33,965 nt of DNA from Elioraea sp964533585 (GCA_964533585.1 CAZHMM010000020.1:1-33965); one strand, 5' to 3'; counted from the first letter of the stretch, positions 1-8,809 are shown. The notes: generated from the letters alone by a model not told the origin. Program-made: numbers and translations.

Positions 1-2
1 TC

Positions 3-41
3 CACCAGAAACGCCTCAAGCCGCGTTTCGCGGACCTCTGA
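3..41 (+). CDS. Possible C-terminal end of an upstream gene (5' partial)
   Basis: Frame 3 is open from the left edge to a TGA at 39-41 and reads HQKRLKPRFADL with mostly G/C third positions, as expected of a real coding tail here. Frame 1 is also open, to a TAG at 52-54, so the assignment is weak. If real, the gene ends 22 bp before the YdcF-family gene and could be co-transcribed with it. The product cannot be identified from 12 residues. Confidence 0.25.
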   Translation, partial: HQKRLKPRFADL

Positions 42-63
42 TTCCGGGTACTAGGAGGCAGCG

Positions 64-861
64 ATGGACGCGATCCTGCACCTGCTCTCGAAGACGCTCT
101 GGTTCGCCGTCCGGCCGGGCACCTTCGCGCTGATCCTTGCCTGCGTCGGGCTCGCGCTGATCTGGCGGAACAGGCGCTGGGGCCGCTGGCCGCTGCTGGC
201 GGGCCTCGGCTTCTACGTGGCCGTGATTGCGACCCCGCTCGCGCCCTGGATCGTCATGCCGTTGGAGGATCGTTTCGCGCGCCCGGCAGAAGCGCCGCAA
301 CGCGTCGATGGCGTGATCGTGCTCGGCGGCGCGGTGGATCAGAACCTGACCGAGGCGCGCGGCATTCCCGCCTTGAACGGCGCTGCCGAGCGCATGACCG
401 AACTCGTCGCGCTGTCGCACCGCTATCCGGAGGCGCGGCTGGTGTTCACCGGCGGGCAGGGCTCGCTGGTGCATGGCGGGCTGACCGAGGCGGATGTCGC
501 GCGGCGACTGTTCACGTCGCTCGGCGTGCCGGAGGGCCGGGTGATCTACGAGGACGAGGCGCGCAACACCTGGGAGAACGCGGTGTTCACGCGTCGCATG
601 ATCGAGCCGCGTCCGGGCGAGACGTGGCTGCTGGTCACCTCGGCGAGCCACATGCCGCGGTCGGTCGGCGCGTTCCGGCAGGCGGGCTGGGAGGTCGTGC
701 CATGGCCGGTGAACTTCCGCACCGGCCATTCCTTCTCCGCGCTCTACGACGCGCCGTTTCCGGAGCGGTTGCAGATGCTCGAGTCCGGCCTGCGCGAGTG
801 GTTGGGGATGGCGGTGTACCGCGCGCTCGGCCGCAGCGACGCGCTGTTTCCCGCGCCGTGA
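64..861 (+). CDS. YdcF/ElyC-family (DUF218) inner-membrane protein
   Basis: A 265-residue protein with two N-terminal hydrophobic segments (about residues 13-32 and 40-62) followed by a DUF218 domain. The domain opens with VDGVIVLGGAV (about 80-91), continues with the conserved RYPEARLVFTGGQG block, and has the late TSASHMPRS motif that marks the ElyC/SanA/YdcF family. Members are linked to envelope and peptidoglycan or undecaprenyl-phosphate homeostasis in enterobacteria; the biochemical activity is poorly defined. An AGGAGG Shine-Dalgarno at about 53-58 fixes the ATG at 64. The stop codon directly abuts the stop of the convergent glycosyltransferase (861/862) with no terminator between. Role near the glycan locus is inference. 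Confidence 0.9.
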   Translation: MDAILHLLSKTLWFAVRPGTFALILACVGLALIWRNRRWGRWPLLAGLGFYVAVIATPLAPWIVMPLEDRFARPAEAPQRVDGVIVLGGAVDQNLTEARGIPALNGAAERMTELVALSHRYPEARLVFTGGQGSLVHGGLTEADVARRLFTSLGVPEGRVIYEDEARNTWENAVFTRRMIEPRPGETWLLVTSASHMPRSVGAFRQAGWEVVPWPVNFRTGHSFSALYDAPFPERLQMLESGLREWLGMAVYRALGRSDALFPAP

Positions 862-1737
862 TCAGAGGTCGAGCACGCGCCCCGGCGCGGCGCGGCCGCG
901 CAGGAGATCCCACAGCGCGAGCAGGTTGCCGCGGAACCGCCCGAACCGATCGACATGCGGCTCGGGGGCGAGCGAGCGCAGCGCGTTGATCAGCGTGTGC
1001 CGCGCGGCCGACGGGATCGCGTGGTTCCACGGGAACGTTCCCTTGCGCGCGAGATAGACCGGGTTCGCGACCTGGCTGTAGCCGAGCCTGAGCCCGGGCG
1101 TGCGCGCCTGCTTCACGCCGAGATGCACGCCGCGCGCCCCGGCCAGCCGCAGGATCGCGCCGTGACGGCCGAGCGCGCGGGTGAAGTCGATATCCTCGTA
1201 CCAGGCATAGAGCGGCAACGCCTCGTCGACGCGGATGCCGCGCTCGCGCACCACGCGCATGCGCACCGCCATGTTGCAGCCATAGCCGTTGAAGTGCGGC
1301 GCCACGGCCAGCGGATCGGGCGGCGGCAGGTCGGTGGCGAGCAGCGTGCGCCCCTCCGCCACCGTGATCCCCGGCCCCTTGGCGCCATCCGCGATCACCG
1401 TGCCGGTCGCGACCACGCAATCGGGATGCGCCTGCATCACCGCCTCCAGCACCGCGAGATAGGCTGGCGCGGCGAGGAAATCGTCGTCGAGGAACAGCAG
1501 GATGTCGGCATCCGTCGCGTCGAGGATGGCGTTGCGCTGGCGCGGCAGCCCTGCCGTGGTGGTCAGGAAGGTGATGTCCGGGCGGAGTGCCGGAAGGTCG
1601 GCGACATCCTCCGGTCCGACATGGCAGATCAGGAGCGCATCCGGCGCGCGGGTCTGGCGCGCGAGCTCGGCGATCGTCTCGGCGAGGATCGCCGGCCGGT
1701 TGCGCGTGGCGATGCCGACGGCGAGGCGCAGCGTCAT
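862..1737 (-). CDS. Glycosyltransferase family 2
   Basis: A 291-residue GT-A fold glycosyltransferase. It starts MTLRLAVGIATRNRP, typical of GT2 nucleotide-binding strands, has an LFLDDDF acidic DxD-type motif near residue 96 for metal/sugar-nucleotide binding, and a WYEDIDF block near residue 186 that fits the catalytic ED motif. No transmembrane segments are evident, so it should act at the cytoplasmic face of the inner membrane. The frame stays open upstream, but the ATG at 1737 is chosen because it overlaps the stop of the preceding gene by 4 bp (ATGA) and begins exactly at the family homology. It is the last gene of the glycan operon. Donor and acceptor sugars cannot be predicted. Confidence 0.88.
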   Translation of the reverse strand: MTLRLAVGIATRNRPAILAETIAELARQTRAPDALLICHVGPEDVADLPALRPDITFLTTTAGLPRQRNAILDATDADILLFLDDDFLAAPAYLAVLEAVMQAHPDCVVATGTVIADGAKGPGITVAEGRTLLATDLPPPDPLAVAPHFNGYGCNMAVRMRVVRERGIRVDEALPLYAWYEDIDFTRALGRHGAILRLAGARGVHLGVKQARTPGLRLGYSQVANPVYLARKGTFPWNHAIPSAARHTLINALRSLAPEPHVDRFGRFRGNLLALWDLLRGRAAPGRVLDL

Positions 1738-2582
1738 GAGCGGGCCTCGCGGGCGAGGAATCCGGTGAGCCGGCCGCGGAACGTGGCGAGGTAGTACGCG
1801 ACCTGGAGGTGGTTGCGCCTCAAGGCGGCGAGCACGAGCCCACCGAGCGGGCGGATGAAGAACGGCAGCCAGATGCCGATCCCCGGCGCGTGCCGGCGCA
1901 GCGCGACGCCGAGGCCCGCGCCGTAGAGCCGGGCGCGTTCGACCGCGACGGGCGTGAGCCGTTTGTCGGGATGGATGATGCGCAGTTCGGGATCGTAGAG
2001 CGCACGGTGTCCGGCGCGGATCGCGCGCGCGACGAGATCGTTGCCCTCGGCCGAGCCCCACGGGGTGCCGGGGCCCATGCGCTCGTCGAAGCCGCCCAGT
2101 GCGCGCGCGACATCGCGGCGCAGGAACAGATTGAACTCGATCACGCTGGTCCAGAGATTGGCGAGCGTGATCGGGCCCCCGTCGCTGCGCCAGCGCCCTG
2201 AGCCAAGCCCGCCCTCGGGCGAGGCGGCAGGGCCAGTGAGCACGGCAAGCGCGGGGTCGGCAAACGCGGCGGCGACGCGATCGAGCACGCCCGGTGGCAG
2301 GATGCAGTCGTCATCCGGGAACGCGACGATCGCGCCGCGCGCGTGCGCCAGGCCGAGATTGCGCGCGTGGTTCGCGTGTGCGCGGTCGCTGCGCAGATGG
2401 GTCACCGGGAGGCGGTCCGTGAAGCGCGCGAGGATCGGCACCAGCCGGTCATCGCCGTTCTGATCGACCACGATGACTTCGAGATCGTCGCGCGCTTGCG
2501 CCAGCAGCGAGTCGAGCAGCACCCCGACATCGGCGTCGCGGCCACGTGTCGCGACGATCAGCGAGACGTCCGGCTCAGCCAT
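1734..2582 (-). CDS. Glycosyltransferase family 2
   Basis: A 282-residue GT2 enzyme: VSLIVATRGRDADVGVLLDS at residues 6-25, VIVVDQNGDD in the second strand, and FPDDDCILPPG as the DxD motif near residue 93. The segment FNLFLRRDVARALGGFDERMG followed by GSAEGNDLV is the usual acceptor-side region. A short hydrophobic stretch near the C-terminus (IGIWLPFFIRPLGGLVLAAL) may contact the membrane. The start ATG at 2582 overlaps the end of the upstream GT4 gene by 8 bp and the stop overlaps the next GT2 by 4 bp, indicating translational coupling. It probably adds one sugar to a lipid-linked repeat unit; the specificity is unknown. Confidence 0.88.
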   Translation of the reverse strand: MAEPDVSLIVATRGRDADVGVLLDSLLAQARDDLEVIVVDQNGDDRLVPILARFTDRLPVTHLRSDRAHANHARNLGLAHARGAIVAFPDDDCILPPGVLDRVAAAFADPALAVLTGPAASPEGGLGSGRWRSDGGPITLANLWTSVIEFNLFLRRDVARALGGFDERMGPGTPWGSAEGNDLVARAIRAGHRALYDPELRIIHPDKRLTPVAVERARLYGAGLGVALRRHAPGIGIWLPFFIRPLGGLVLAALRRNHLQVAYYLATFRGRLTGFLAREARS

Positions 2583-3702
2583 GGCCGAGATGCCGCGTGA
2601 CCGCGTCGCGCAGCCCCTGGCGAAACACGGCAGCCGAGAAGCGCTCGGCGTTGGCGCGGCAGGCCTCGGCGCTGAACGCCGCGCCCATCGCCTCGAACCG
2701 CTCGACCGTGGCGATCAGCGCCTCCGGCGTCTGTTCGGCGAACAGCACTCCGGTGGGCGCGTCGCTCTCGTCGGGGGTGCGCACGATGTCGCGCGCACCA
2801 CCCCGGCCGAACGCAAGCATCGGCGTGCCGCAGGCCTGCGCCTCGACCATGGCGATGCCGAAATCCTCCTCGGCGATGTGCAGGCAAGCGCGTGCGGTCT
2901 GCATCAGTGTCACGAGTTCGGCCTTCGCGACATGGCCGCGGAAGCTGATGTTCGCCGCCTCGCCGGCGGCCGTCCGCACCGCGCCCATCTGCGGTCCGTC
3001 GCCGACGATGACCAGCTTGCGTCGCGGCATGCGCCGGAACGCGGCCGCGGCAAGATCGACGCGCTTGTACGGCACCATGCGCGAGGCGATCAGGTAGAAG
3101 TCCTGCTTTTCGGCCACCGGCGTGAACGCGTCGGTATCGACCGGCGGATGCAGCACCTCGGCCTCGCGGCGCCACACTTTCCGGATGCGTTCGGCGATGT
3201 AGCGCGAGTTGGCGAGGATCGCGTCCGGTCGGGCCGCGCTCGCGTGGTCCCAGAGCCGCAGGCGGTGGAGCAGCCAGCGCGCATAGGCACCCTTCAGACC
3301 GCGATCGAGCCGGGACTCGCGCAGGTACTGCGCCTGCAGGTCCCAGGCATAGCGCATCGGCGAGTGGACATAGGACAGATGCAGCGTGCCGGGCGCGGTG
3401 ATCGCGCCCTTGGCGACGGCGTGCGAGGACGAGACGACCAGGTCGTAGCCCGACAGGTCTAGGTTCTCGATCGCCAGCGGCATCAGCCCGAGATACATCC
3501 GGAACCGTTTGCGCGCGAAGGGCAGGCGCTGGATGAAGGTCGTGCGCGGCGTCCGGCCGCCGAGGAAGCCGCGCTCTCCGTCGGGCAGGAAGTCGCAGAG
3601 CGCGTACAGATCGGCCTCGGGCCAGACCGCGAGCATCTGCTCGAGCACCCGTTCCGACCCCGCATAGGTGTCGAGCCATTCATGGACGATCGCGACCTTC
3701 AT
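2575..3702 (-). CDS. Glycosyltransferase family 4 (mannosyltransferase-like)
   Basis: A 375-residue GT-B enzyme. The N-terminal half carries MKVAIVHEWLDTYAGSERVL, a signature of GT4 enzymes in exopolysaccharide clusters, plus SSSHAVAKG and YVHSPMRYAWDL. The C-terminal half has ASRMVPYKRVDLAAAAF and the retaining GT4 EX7E motif in EEDFGIAMVEAQACG (about residues 286-300), which binds the nucleotide-sugar. The reading frame extends upstream, but the ATG at 3702 is chosen because it overlaps the previous stop by 4 bp and begins the family homology. It sits in the middle of the overlapping glycan operon. Relatives are often annotated as mannosyl- or glucosyltransferases; that specificity is not visible in the sequence. 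Confidence 0.9.
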   Translation of the reverse strand: MKVAIVHEWLDTYAGSERVLEQMLAVWPEADLYALCDFLPDGERGFLGGRTPRTTFIQRLPFARKRFRMYLGLMPLAIENLDLSGYDLVVSSSHAVAKGAITAPGTLHLSYVHSPMRYAWDLQAQYLRESRLDRGLKGAYARWLLHRLRLWDHASAARPDAILANSRYIAERIRKVWRREAEVLHPPVDTDAFTPVAEKQDFYLIASRMVPYKRVDLAAAAFRRMPRRKLVIVGDGPQMGAVRTAAGEAANISFRGHVAKAELVTLMQTARACLHIAEEDFGIAMVEAQACGTPMLAFGRGGARDIVRTPDESDAPTGVLFAEQTPEALIATVERFEAMGAAFSAEACRANAERFSAAVFRQGLRDAVTRHLGHG

Positions 3703-4769
3703 CGGAGGCCCCCTGGCAGCGTGTCGCGCAGCGCCTCGGCGGCCGCGCGCCAGGTATAGCGGGCAGCGCGCGCCTGCCCGCGCGCGCGCAGCTCGGCGGC
3801 GAGTCCGGGGTCGTCGAGCAGCCTGGTCAGGCTCTCCACCAGGCTGGCAGGTGTGTCGGGATCGAACAGCAGCGCCGCATCGCCCACCGTCTCCGGCACG
3901 GCGCCGGCATGGCCCGCGACCACCGGGCAGCCACACGCCATCGCCTCGATCGGCGGCAGGCCGAACCCCTCGTAGCGCGAGGGGAACAGCAGCGCGGCGG
4001 CGTTTTCGTAGAGTGCGCGCAGTTCGGCATCGCTGACACGGCCGAGCGCGACCGCCCCTGCCGCACCGCCGGCGCCGCGGAACACGGCGGGATCGGCCCG
4101 CCCGGCGACCGCGAGCACGAGGCCGCGCGCGGCGAGCATCGACGAGGCGGCGCCCAGCGCGGCGAGGTTCTTGTGCGCGGCGCCGGTGCCGACCGCGAGC
4201 ACATAGCTGCCCGTCGCAAGTCCGTTGCGTGGCAGCACCGAGTGATCCGCGGCCGCGCGCAGGATGTGTTCTGCGCCTTCCGGCATCACCGCGATGCGCG
4301 CGGGTTCGATCCCCAGCCGATCCGCCAGCCGGCCGCGCGAGAACGATGACACCGTGACGATCCGTGCGCTCATGCGCGCCAGCGCGCGATGCAGCATGCG
4401 GTACCAGGTGCGGAAGGCGAAGCCGTAGGACCCGGGCGTGTCGAAGGCGCCGGCGTCGTGGATCACCACCGTTTGGCGGCCGCGTGCAGCAAGCGGGGCA
4501 GTATTGCCGAGGCTCAGCAGCCAGTCGCCGCCGAGTGCGCGCGGGAGGTCAAGCTGCTCCCAGGCCTGGCCGCGCAGCCGCCCGGTTGTCCCGGTCGTCA
4601 ATGCGGCACTGGCGGGCAGGGTGGTGCCCGGCGGCGCCAGCACGCGCGTCGCCGGCCACGCACCCTCGGCGGCCAGCGCGTCGGCGGCGCGCATCACCTC
4701 GTGCGCGACCCGTTGCACACCCGTCACTGCCTGCGACAGGAAGCGGCCGTTCAGCACAAGACCGCTCAT
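3699..4769 (-). CDS. Glycosyltransferase family 4
   Basis: A 356-residue GT-B fold enzyme starting MSGLVLNGRFLSQAVTGVQR, where the flexible N-terminal loop of GT4 enzymes contains a conserved TGVQR. The C-terminal domain shows FPSRYEGFGLPPIEAMACG, containing the EX7E motif, and CPVVAGHAGAVPETVGDAA, both standard for retaining GT4 enzymes. The start at 4769 overlaps the flippase stop by 4 bp, which is why the very long upstream extension of this frame is rejected. It overlaps the next GT4 by 4 bp as well. It is predicted to act on a lipid-linked intermediate at the cytoplasmic face before flipping. Confidence 0.9.
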   Translation of the reverse strand: MSGLVLNGRFLSQAVTGVQRVAHEVMRAADALAAEGAWPATRVLAPPGTTLPASAALTTGTTGRLRGQAWEQLDLPRALGGDWLLSLGNTAPLAARGRQTVVIHDAGAFDTPGSYGFAFRTWYRMLHRALARMSARIVTVSSFSRGRLADRLGIEPARIAVMPEGAEHILRAAADHSVLPRNGLATGSYVLAVGTGAAHKNLAALGAASSMLAARGLVLAVAGRADPAVFRGAGGAAGAVALGRVSDAELRALYENAAALLFPSRYEGFGLPPIEAMACGCPVVAGHAGAVPETVGDAALLFDPDTPASLVESLTRLLDDPGLAAELRARGQARAARYTWRAAAEALRDTLPGGLR

Positions 4770-6271
4770 GCCGGCCCCCGGAGCCATTGGCGCGGATGCG
4801 CGAGTGTGGCGCGCTCCTCCGGATCGAGCGCGCGCCAGCCGACGGCGCCGACGCCGACGAGCACCAGGCATCCGACGGCCGCGCCCGCGGCGAGCGACGG
4901 CATCGCGGCCACCGCGGCGAGGCCCGCGCCGCCGGTCGCCAGCACCGATGCGAGCCGCCGGAGCGCGGTCGCGGCCGCCGGGTAGAGGCGCGCGGCGAGC
5001 AGCATCCGTCCGCAGCACTCGATCGCGCAGCGGAGCGACCACGCGACCGCGGCCCCCTCGATCCCGGCGGAGAGCAGCAGCAGCACCGCCACGGGCAGCG
5101 ACACCAGCGCGAGTGCGAGCGCGAATCGCGCGGTGACGTCCGGCCTTCCGATCGCATCGAGCAGCGAGCCCGGCGCGAAACCCGCACAGCTGAACAGGAT
5201 GCCGACCGCGAGGATGCGCAGCACGTCCGCACCGCCATCGGCGAACGCAGTTCCGAGCCAGAGGCGCAGCAGCGGATGCGCGAGCACGATCAGCACCAAG
5301 CAGCCAGGCAGTACCAGCCCGGCGATCAGCAGCACGCCGCGCCGCAGCAGTGCGGCGGTCTCGGCCGGCTGCGCGCGGAACGACGAGGCGAGGGCGGGCA
5401 GCAGCGCCTGTGCCACGGCGACGGGCAGGATCCAGAGCCGCATCACCAGGTCGAGCGGGGTGGCGTAGAACGCGACCGCGGCGAGCGACAGCAGCGCGCC
5501 GATCAGGAACCGGTCGGCGTAGAGCGAAACCTGGGTCAGCACGCCCGAGAGGCTCATCCAGCCGCCGAGCCGCAGCAGCGGCCCGACCGCGCGCAGGCTG
5601 ACGGCGCGGAGCGAGATGCCGGGCACGATCGGACGGATCAGCGCGGCATAGGCGACCGTGTTGAGCAGCCGCGCGCCCACCAGCGCGAGCATCACGCCGG
5701 CGAGCGAGTCCCAGACCAGCAGCACCAGCAGCGGGCCGAGATAGTACAGCACCGCGACCGGCATCGCGGCGAGGTTGGCGGCACGGAAGCGCTGATGCGC
5801 CGCCAGCACGCCCCAGAGGGCTGCGTTCACCACCACGAGGGGCGCGGCGGCGGCGAGCACGCGCAGACCGGCGATCGCCTCGCCCTGAAGCGCCGCAGGC
5901 ACGTTCAGGCCGCGCTCCACCAGTGCGGGCACCGCGAGCCACAGCCCGGCCGCGAGCACGACGCTCAAGGCCAGCAGCAGCACGAGCGCCGAGGCGACCA
6001 GCGCGCCTTCGCCCGCGCGCTCGCCGCGGCCGATCCGTTCCGCGAGCGTGCGCGTCAGCGCGGCGCCCAGGCCGAGATCGAACACGCCGAACACGCCGAC
6101 GAGACCGAGTGCGAGCGTGAACAGGCCCCAGCGCTCGATGCCGAGGGCGGCCACCAGCGGCGGGGTGAGGCCGAGCGCCACCAGCAGCGGCAGGCCGCGG
6201 CCGAGCATGTTCCAGACCACCCCCGAGACGAGGCGGCGCGTGCCGGCGCGTGCGGCGGCAGGATCGGTCAT
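4766..6271 (-). CDS. Wzx-like polysaccharide flippase (MATE/MOP superfamily)
   Basis: A 501-residue polytopic membrane protein with about 12-14 hydrophobic segments. The N-terminal block GVVWNMLGRGLPLLVALGLT and the following GIERWGLFTLALGLVGVFGV and FDLGLGAALTR are characteristic of oligosaccharide flippases of the polysaccharide_synt family. These move undecaprenyl-diphosphate-linked repeat units across the inner membrane. It lies between the priming transferase and four glycosyltransferases, as expected for a Wzx/Wzy-type pathway. The ATG at 6271 follows a 72-bp gap containing a strong hairpin, and the stop overlaps the downstream GT4 by 4 bp. Confidence 0.9.
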   Translation of the reverse strand: MTDPAAARAGTRRLVSGVVWNMLGRGLPLLVALGLTPPLVAALGIERWGLFTLALGLVGVFGVFDLGLGAALTRTLAERIGRGERAGEGALVASALVLLLALSVVLAAGLWLAVPALVERGLNVPAALQGEAIAGLRVLAAAAPLVVVNAALWGVLAAHQRFRAANLAAMPVAVLYYLGPLLVLLVWDSLAGVMLALVGARLLNTVAYAALIRPIVPGISLRAVSLRAVGPLLRLGGWMSLSGVLTQVSLYADRFLIGALLSLAAVAFYATPLDLVMRLWILPVAVAQALLPALASSFRAQPAETAALLRRGVLLIAGLVLPGCLVLIVLAHPLLRLWLGTAFADGGADVLRILAVGILFSCAGFAPGSLLDAIGRPDVTARFALALALVSLPVAVLLLLSAGIEGAAVAWSLRCAIECCGRMLLAARLYPAAATALRRLASVLATGGAGLAAVAAMPSLAAGAAVGCLVLVGVGAVGWRALDPEERATLAHPRQWLRGPA

Positions 6272-6289
6272 GGGGGCTGGTTAGCCGAT

Positions 6290-6318
6290 CCCGGCCGGCG
6301 CGTCAGCGCCGGGCCGGG
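6290..6318. other. GC-rich inverted repeat between priming transferase and flippase
   Basis: A 12-base arm at 6290-6301 and a 13-base arm at 6306-6318 pair almost perfectly (one bulged G) around the loop GTCA. It lies in the only non-overlapping junction of the glycan operon. No T-run follows on either strand, so it is not a classical intrinsic terminator. It could attenuate, protect an mRNA end, or be a factor-dependent terminator. Confidence 0.45.
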
Positions 6319-6343
6319 CTCGAGCGGTCGGGTATGGGGTGGC

Positions 6344-7117
6344 TCAGTAGGCGCCGCGCCGGCGCACCACCGCGAAGGGCGTGCGCAGCAGGATGCGGAT
6401 ATCGTCGAGCAGCGTCGCCTCGGCGACGTAGCGCACGTCGAGCGCGACGCGCTCGGCATAGCTGGTGTCGTTGCGGCCACTCACCTGCCACAGCCCGGTC
6501 AGCCCAGGCCGCACCGCGCGGTAGTACGAGGCAGCGGTGCCGTAGAACGCATTCAGCTCGGACTGCTGCACCGGCCGCGGGCCGACCAGGCTCATCTCGC
6601 CCTTCAGCACGTTGATCAGCTGCGGCAGCTCGTCGAGCGAGGAGGCGCGCAGGAACCGGCCGACCGCGGTGATGCGCGGGTCGCGGCGCAGCTTGCGGGT
6701 GGCGTCCCACTCGGCGCGGGCGGCCGGATCACGCTCGAGCAGCTCGGCGAGGCGCAGATCGGCGTCCTGCACCATCGAGCGGAACTTCAGGCAGCCGAAG
6801 CTCGCGCCGTCGCGGCCGACGCGGCGATGCGCGTAGAACACGGGTCCGCCATCGCGCGCGACCAGAAGCGCGATCACGGCCATCACGGGCGCGAACAGCA
6901 CCAGCAGCAGCGCCGCACCGACCACGTCGAGCGCGCGCTTGGCGACGTCGCGCAGGAACAGGCGCGGCTGCGGCACGGGGCAGGCCGGGCCGACATCGTT
7001 GGCGGCCGCGGCGAGCGGCGGCGCCGGATTGGCCGGCGCAAGCGTGAGTTGCAACGGCTCGATGGCAGACATCGTCTGCTCGGTGTTCACCACGTCGCGG
7101 GCGTCCGCAGAAAACAT
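6344..7117 (-). CDS. Undecaprenyl-phosphate sugar-1-phosphate transferase (WcaJ/RfbP-like)
   Basis: A 257-residue bacterial sugar transferase (PNPT-unrelated, monotopic class). After a variable N-terminus there is one membrane anchor, KRALDVVGAALLLVLFAPVM, then CLKFRSM, SSLDELPQLINVLKGEMSLV with GPRP directly after, and GLTGLWQVSGRN, all hallmark catalytic and substrate motifs. It transfers a sugar-1-phosphate from a nucleotide sugar to undecaprenyl phosphate and so primes repeat-unit synthesis. It lacks the extra N-terminal transmembrane domain of full-length WcaJ, as in the shorter family members. ATG 7117 is preceded by AAGGG at about the right distance; a GTG at 7120 in the same frame is an alternative. 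It is first in the minus-strand glycan operon. Confidence 0.92.
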   Translation of the reverse strand: MFSADARDVVNTEQTMSAIEPLQLTLAPANPAPPLAAAANDVGPACPVPQPRLFLRDVAKRALDVVGAALLLVLFAPVMAVIALLVARDGGPVFYAHRRVGRDGASFGCLKFRSMVQDADLRLAELLERDPAARAEWDATRKLRRDPRITAVGRFLRASSLDELPQLINVLKGEMSLVGPRPVQQSELNAFYGTAASYYRAVRPGLTGLWQVSGRNDTSYAERVALDVRYVAEATLLDDIRILLRTPFAVVRRRGAY

Positions 7118-7210
7118 CACTTCGTCCCTTCACGACCGGCGCTGCGGCCGGCACGGTCGAGAGGATGGCGACGGGCCACGTCGGCATTCAGACGGAGTCG
7201 GGGCGGGATT
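7118..7210. promoter_or_regulatory. Divergent intergenic region of the glycan locus
   Basis: About 93 bp separate the priming transferase (minus) from the DUF6311 gene (plus), so promoters for both directions should lie here or just inside the genes. An AAGGG Shine-Dalgarno for the minus gene lies at about 7127-7131 and a G-rich stretch precedes the plus GTG. No convincing -35/-10 pair was found by eye. Confidence 0.3.
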
Positions 7211-8809
7211 GTGGCGGTGCAAAATGAAACGATCACGGGATGGCTAGCGTGGCTCGTGGCCGCGCTGATCGGCCTCGCGCTGGCGTCCGCCCTGCTGCCG
7301 CTCGCGTTCCTGTCTCCCGCGACGGGGCAGGACTGGCGCCTCGCCGGCGATATCGCCCAACACGTGGTGGCGCAGCGCTATTTCATCGCGAGCCCTTGGG
7401 GCTGGCCGCTGCTGATGGCACCGACGCTGGGCGAGGGCGGAACCAACATCGCACTCGCCGACGGCATCCCCCTGCTGGCGCTGCCGCTGAAGCTGCTCGC
7501 GCCGATCTGGCCGACGGGCATGCACGGGATCGGGATCTGGCACGCCATCGTTGCCGTGCTCCAGCCGATCGCTGCGGCGTGGTGCCTCCGCCAGGCGGGC
7601 GAGCGGCGGCTCATGCCGGCGATCGGGGTCGCGCTCGCGGCCGCGGCAATGCCGGCCTGGCTCGCCCGCCACGGCCATGCCGCGCTGATGGGACATTTCC
7701 TGCTGCTGCTCGCGCTCGGAACCTATCTGCGGCTGGTGCGCGCGGCCTCGGTCGCCGGGTGGGCCTGGGCGGCCGCGCTGTCGCTCGCCGCGCTGCTGAC
7801 GCACCCTTATCTCGCGCTGATGGTGCTGGCGCTGCTGGGCGCGGTGCCGGTGACGCTGCTGGCACGGCGCGACGCGCGCTGGACGGGCGCCGCACTCGGC
7901 GCCGCGGCGTGCGTGTTCGCCGTGGCCGGCGCGCTCGCCACACTCGGCTATCTCGGCGCTGCCGGCGAGGGCGGCTATGGCCTCTACGCGCTCAACCTGC
8001 TCTCACCGGTCTGGCCCGCGCGCTCGGCGCTGCTGCCGGTTGTCGCGGCCGAGATCGACGCCACCGGCATGGGCGGCTGGGAAGGCTACAACTGGCTCGG
8101 CGCCGGTCTGCTCGCCGGCCTGGTGGTGCTGGTGCTGCGCCAACGCGCGGCGCTGGCGGGCGTGGTACGGCGGCACGCGGGGCTGGCGCTCGCACTGCTC
8201 GCGCTGACGCTGATCGCGGTGTCGTTCCGGGTCGGGCTCGGCGACCGCGTCGTGCTCGATCTCGGCGCGCCGCCGGCCATCCTCGACCAGTTCCGCGCCT
8301 CGGGCCGGTTCTTCTGGCCGGTCGGCTACGCGGCGCTGATCGGCATGGCGGTGCTGCTCGCGCGCATCCCGCGCACCGGCCCGGTGCTGGTGCTGCTGCT
8401 CGGCCTGGTGCAGTGGGTGGATGCGGCGCCGAATCGCGCCGCCCTCGCGGCCTGGGCGGGCCAGCGCCTGCCTTGGAGCGTTGATGCCGCGGCGCTGCGT
8501 CCGGCCATTGCCGAGGCGCGCGCGCTCACCATCCTGCCGAGCTGGGTCTGCATCCCGCCCGAGGGCCATGCCACGCGCGAACGGGTGCAGGAACTGTTGC
8601 TGCTCGCCTCCGAGCGGGCCGTGCCGGTCAACACCATGCAGCTCGCGCGCTGGCGCACCCCGCCGCGCTGTACCGATGCCGAGACGGCGGCCGAACAGCT
8701 TGTGCCGGGCGAGCTCCGCCTCGTCCTGCCCGAGGCCGCAGCGCTGCTAGGCGACGCGCCCGAGTGCCGCCCGCTCGGCGGGCTGATCGCCTGCCTCGGC
8801 CCCCGTTGA
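7211..8809 (+). CDS. DUF6311-family polytopic membrane protein
   Basis: About 532 residues with roughly ten hydrophobic segments in the first 420 residues and a soluble C-terminal part. The sequence GDIAQHVVAQRYFIASPWGW, the ADGIPLLALPLKLL block and the FRASGRFFWPVGYA block are typical of DUF6311 proteins, which look like GT-C type integral membrane glycosyltransferases; their activity is not established. The frame is open far upstream, but that stretch is antisense to the glycan genes. GTG 7211 is chosen just before the first membrane segment, with GTG 7217 also possible. Position beside the flippase operon suggests a job in lipid-linked glycan transfer or polymerisation. Its last 63 bp overlap the convergent GT2 gene. 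Confidence 0.82.
   Translation: MAVQNETITGWLAWLVAALIGLALASALLPLAFLSPATGQDWRLAGDIAQHVVAQRYFIASPWGWPLLMAPTLGEGGTNIALADGIPLLALPLKLLAPIWPTGMHGIGIWHAIVAVLQPIAAAWCLRQAGERRLMPAIGVALAAAAMPAWLARHGHAALMGHFLLLLALGTYLRLVRAASVAGWAWAAALSLAALLTHPYLALMVLALLGAVPVTLLARRDARWTGAALGAAACVFAVAGALATLGYLGAAGEGGYGLYALNLLSPVWPARSALLPVVAAEIDATGMGGWEGYNWLGAGLLAGLVVLVLRQRAALAGVVRRHAGLALALLALTLIAVSFRVGLGDRVVLDLGAPPAILDQFRASGRFFWPVGYAALIGMAVLLARIPRTGPVLVLLLGLVQWVDAAPNRAALAAWAGQRLPWSVDAAALRPAIAEARALTILPSWVCIPPEGHATRERVQELLLLASERAVPVNTMQLARWRTPPRCTDAETAAEQLVPGELRLVLPEAAALLGDAPECRPLGGLIACLGPR

Noticed and set aside
4364..7210. Very long plus-strand open frame upstream of the DUF6311 gene
   Set aside because: It is antisense to well-supported minus-strand glycan genes, is Arg/Gln/His-rich low-complexity translation, and is the usual consequence of GC-rich DNA. 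Only the part after about 7211 matches a protein family.
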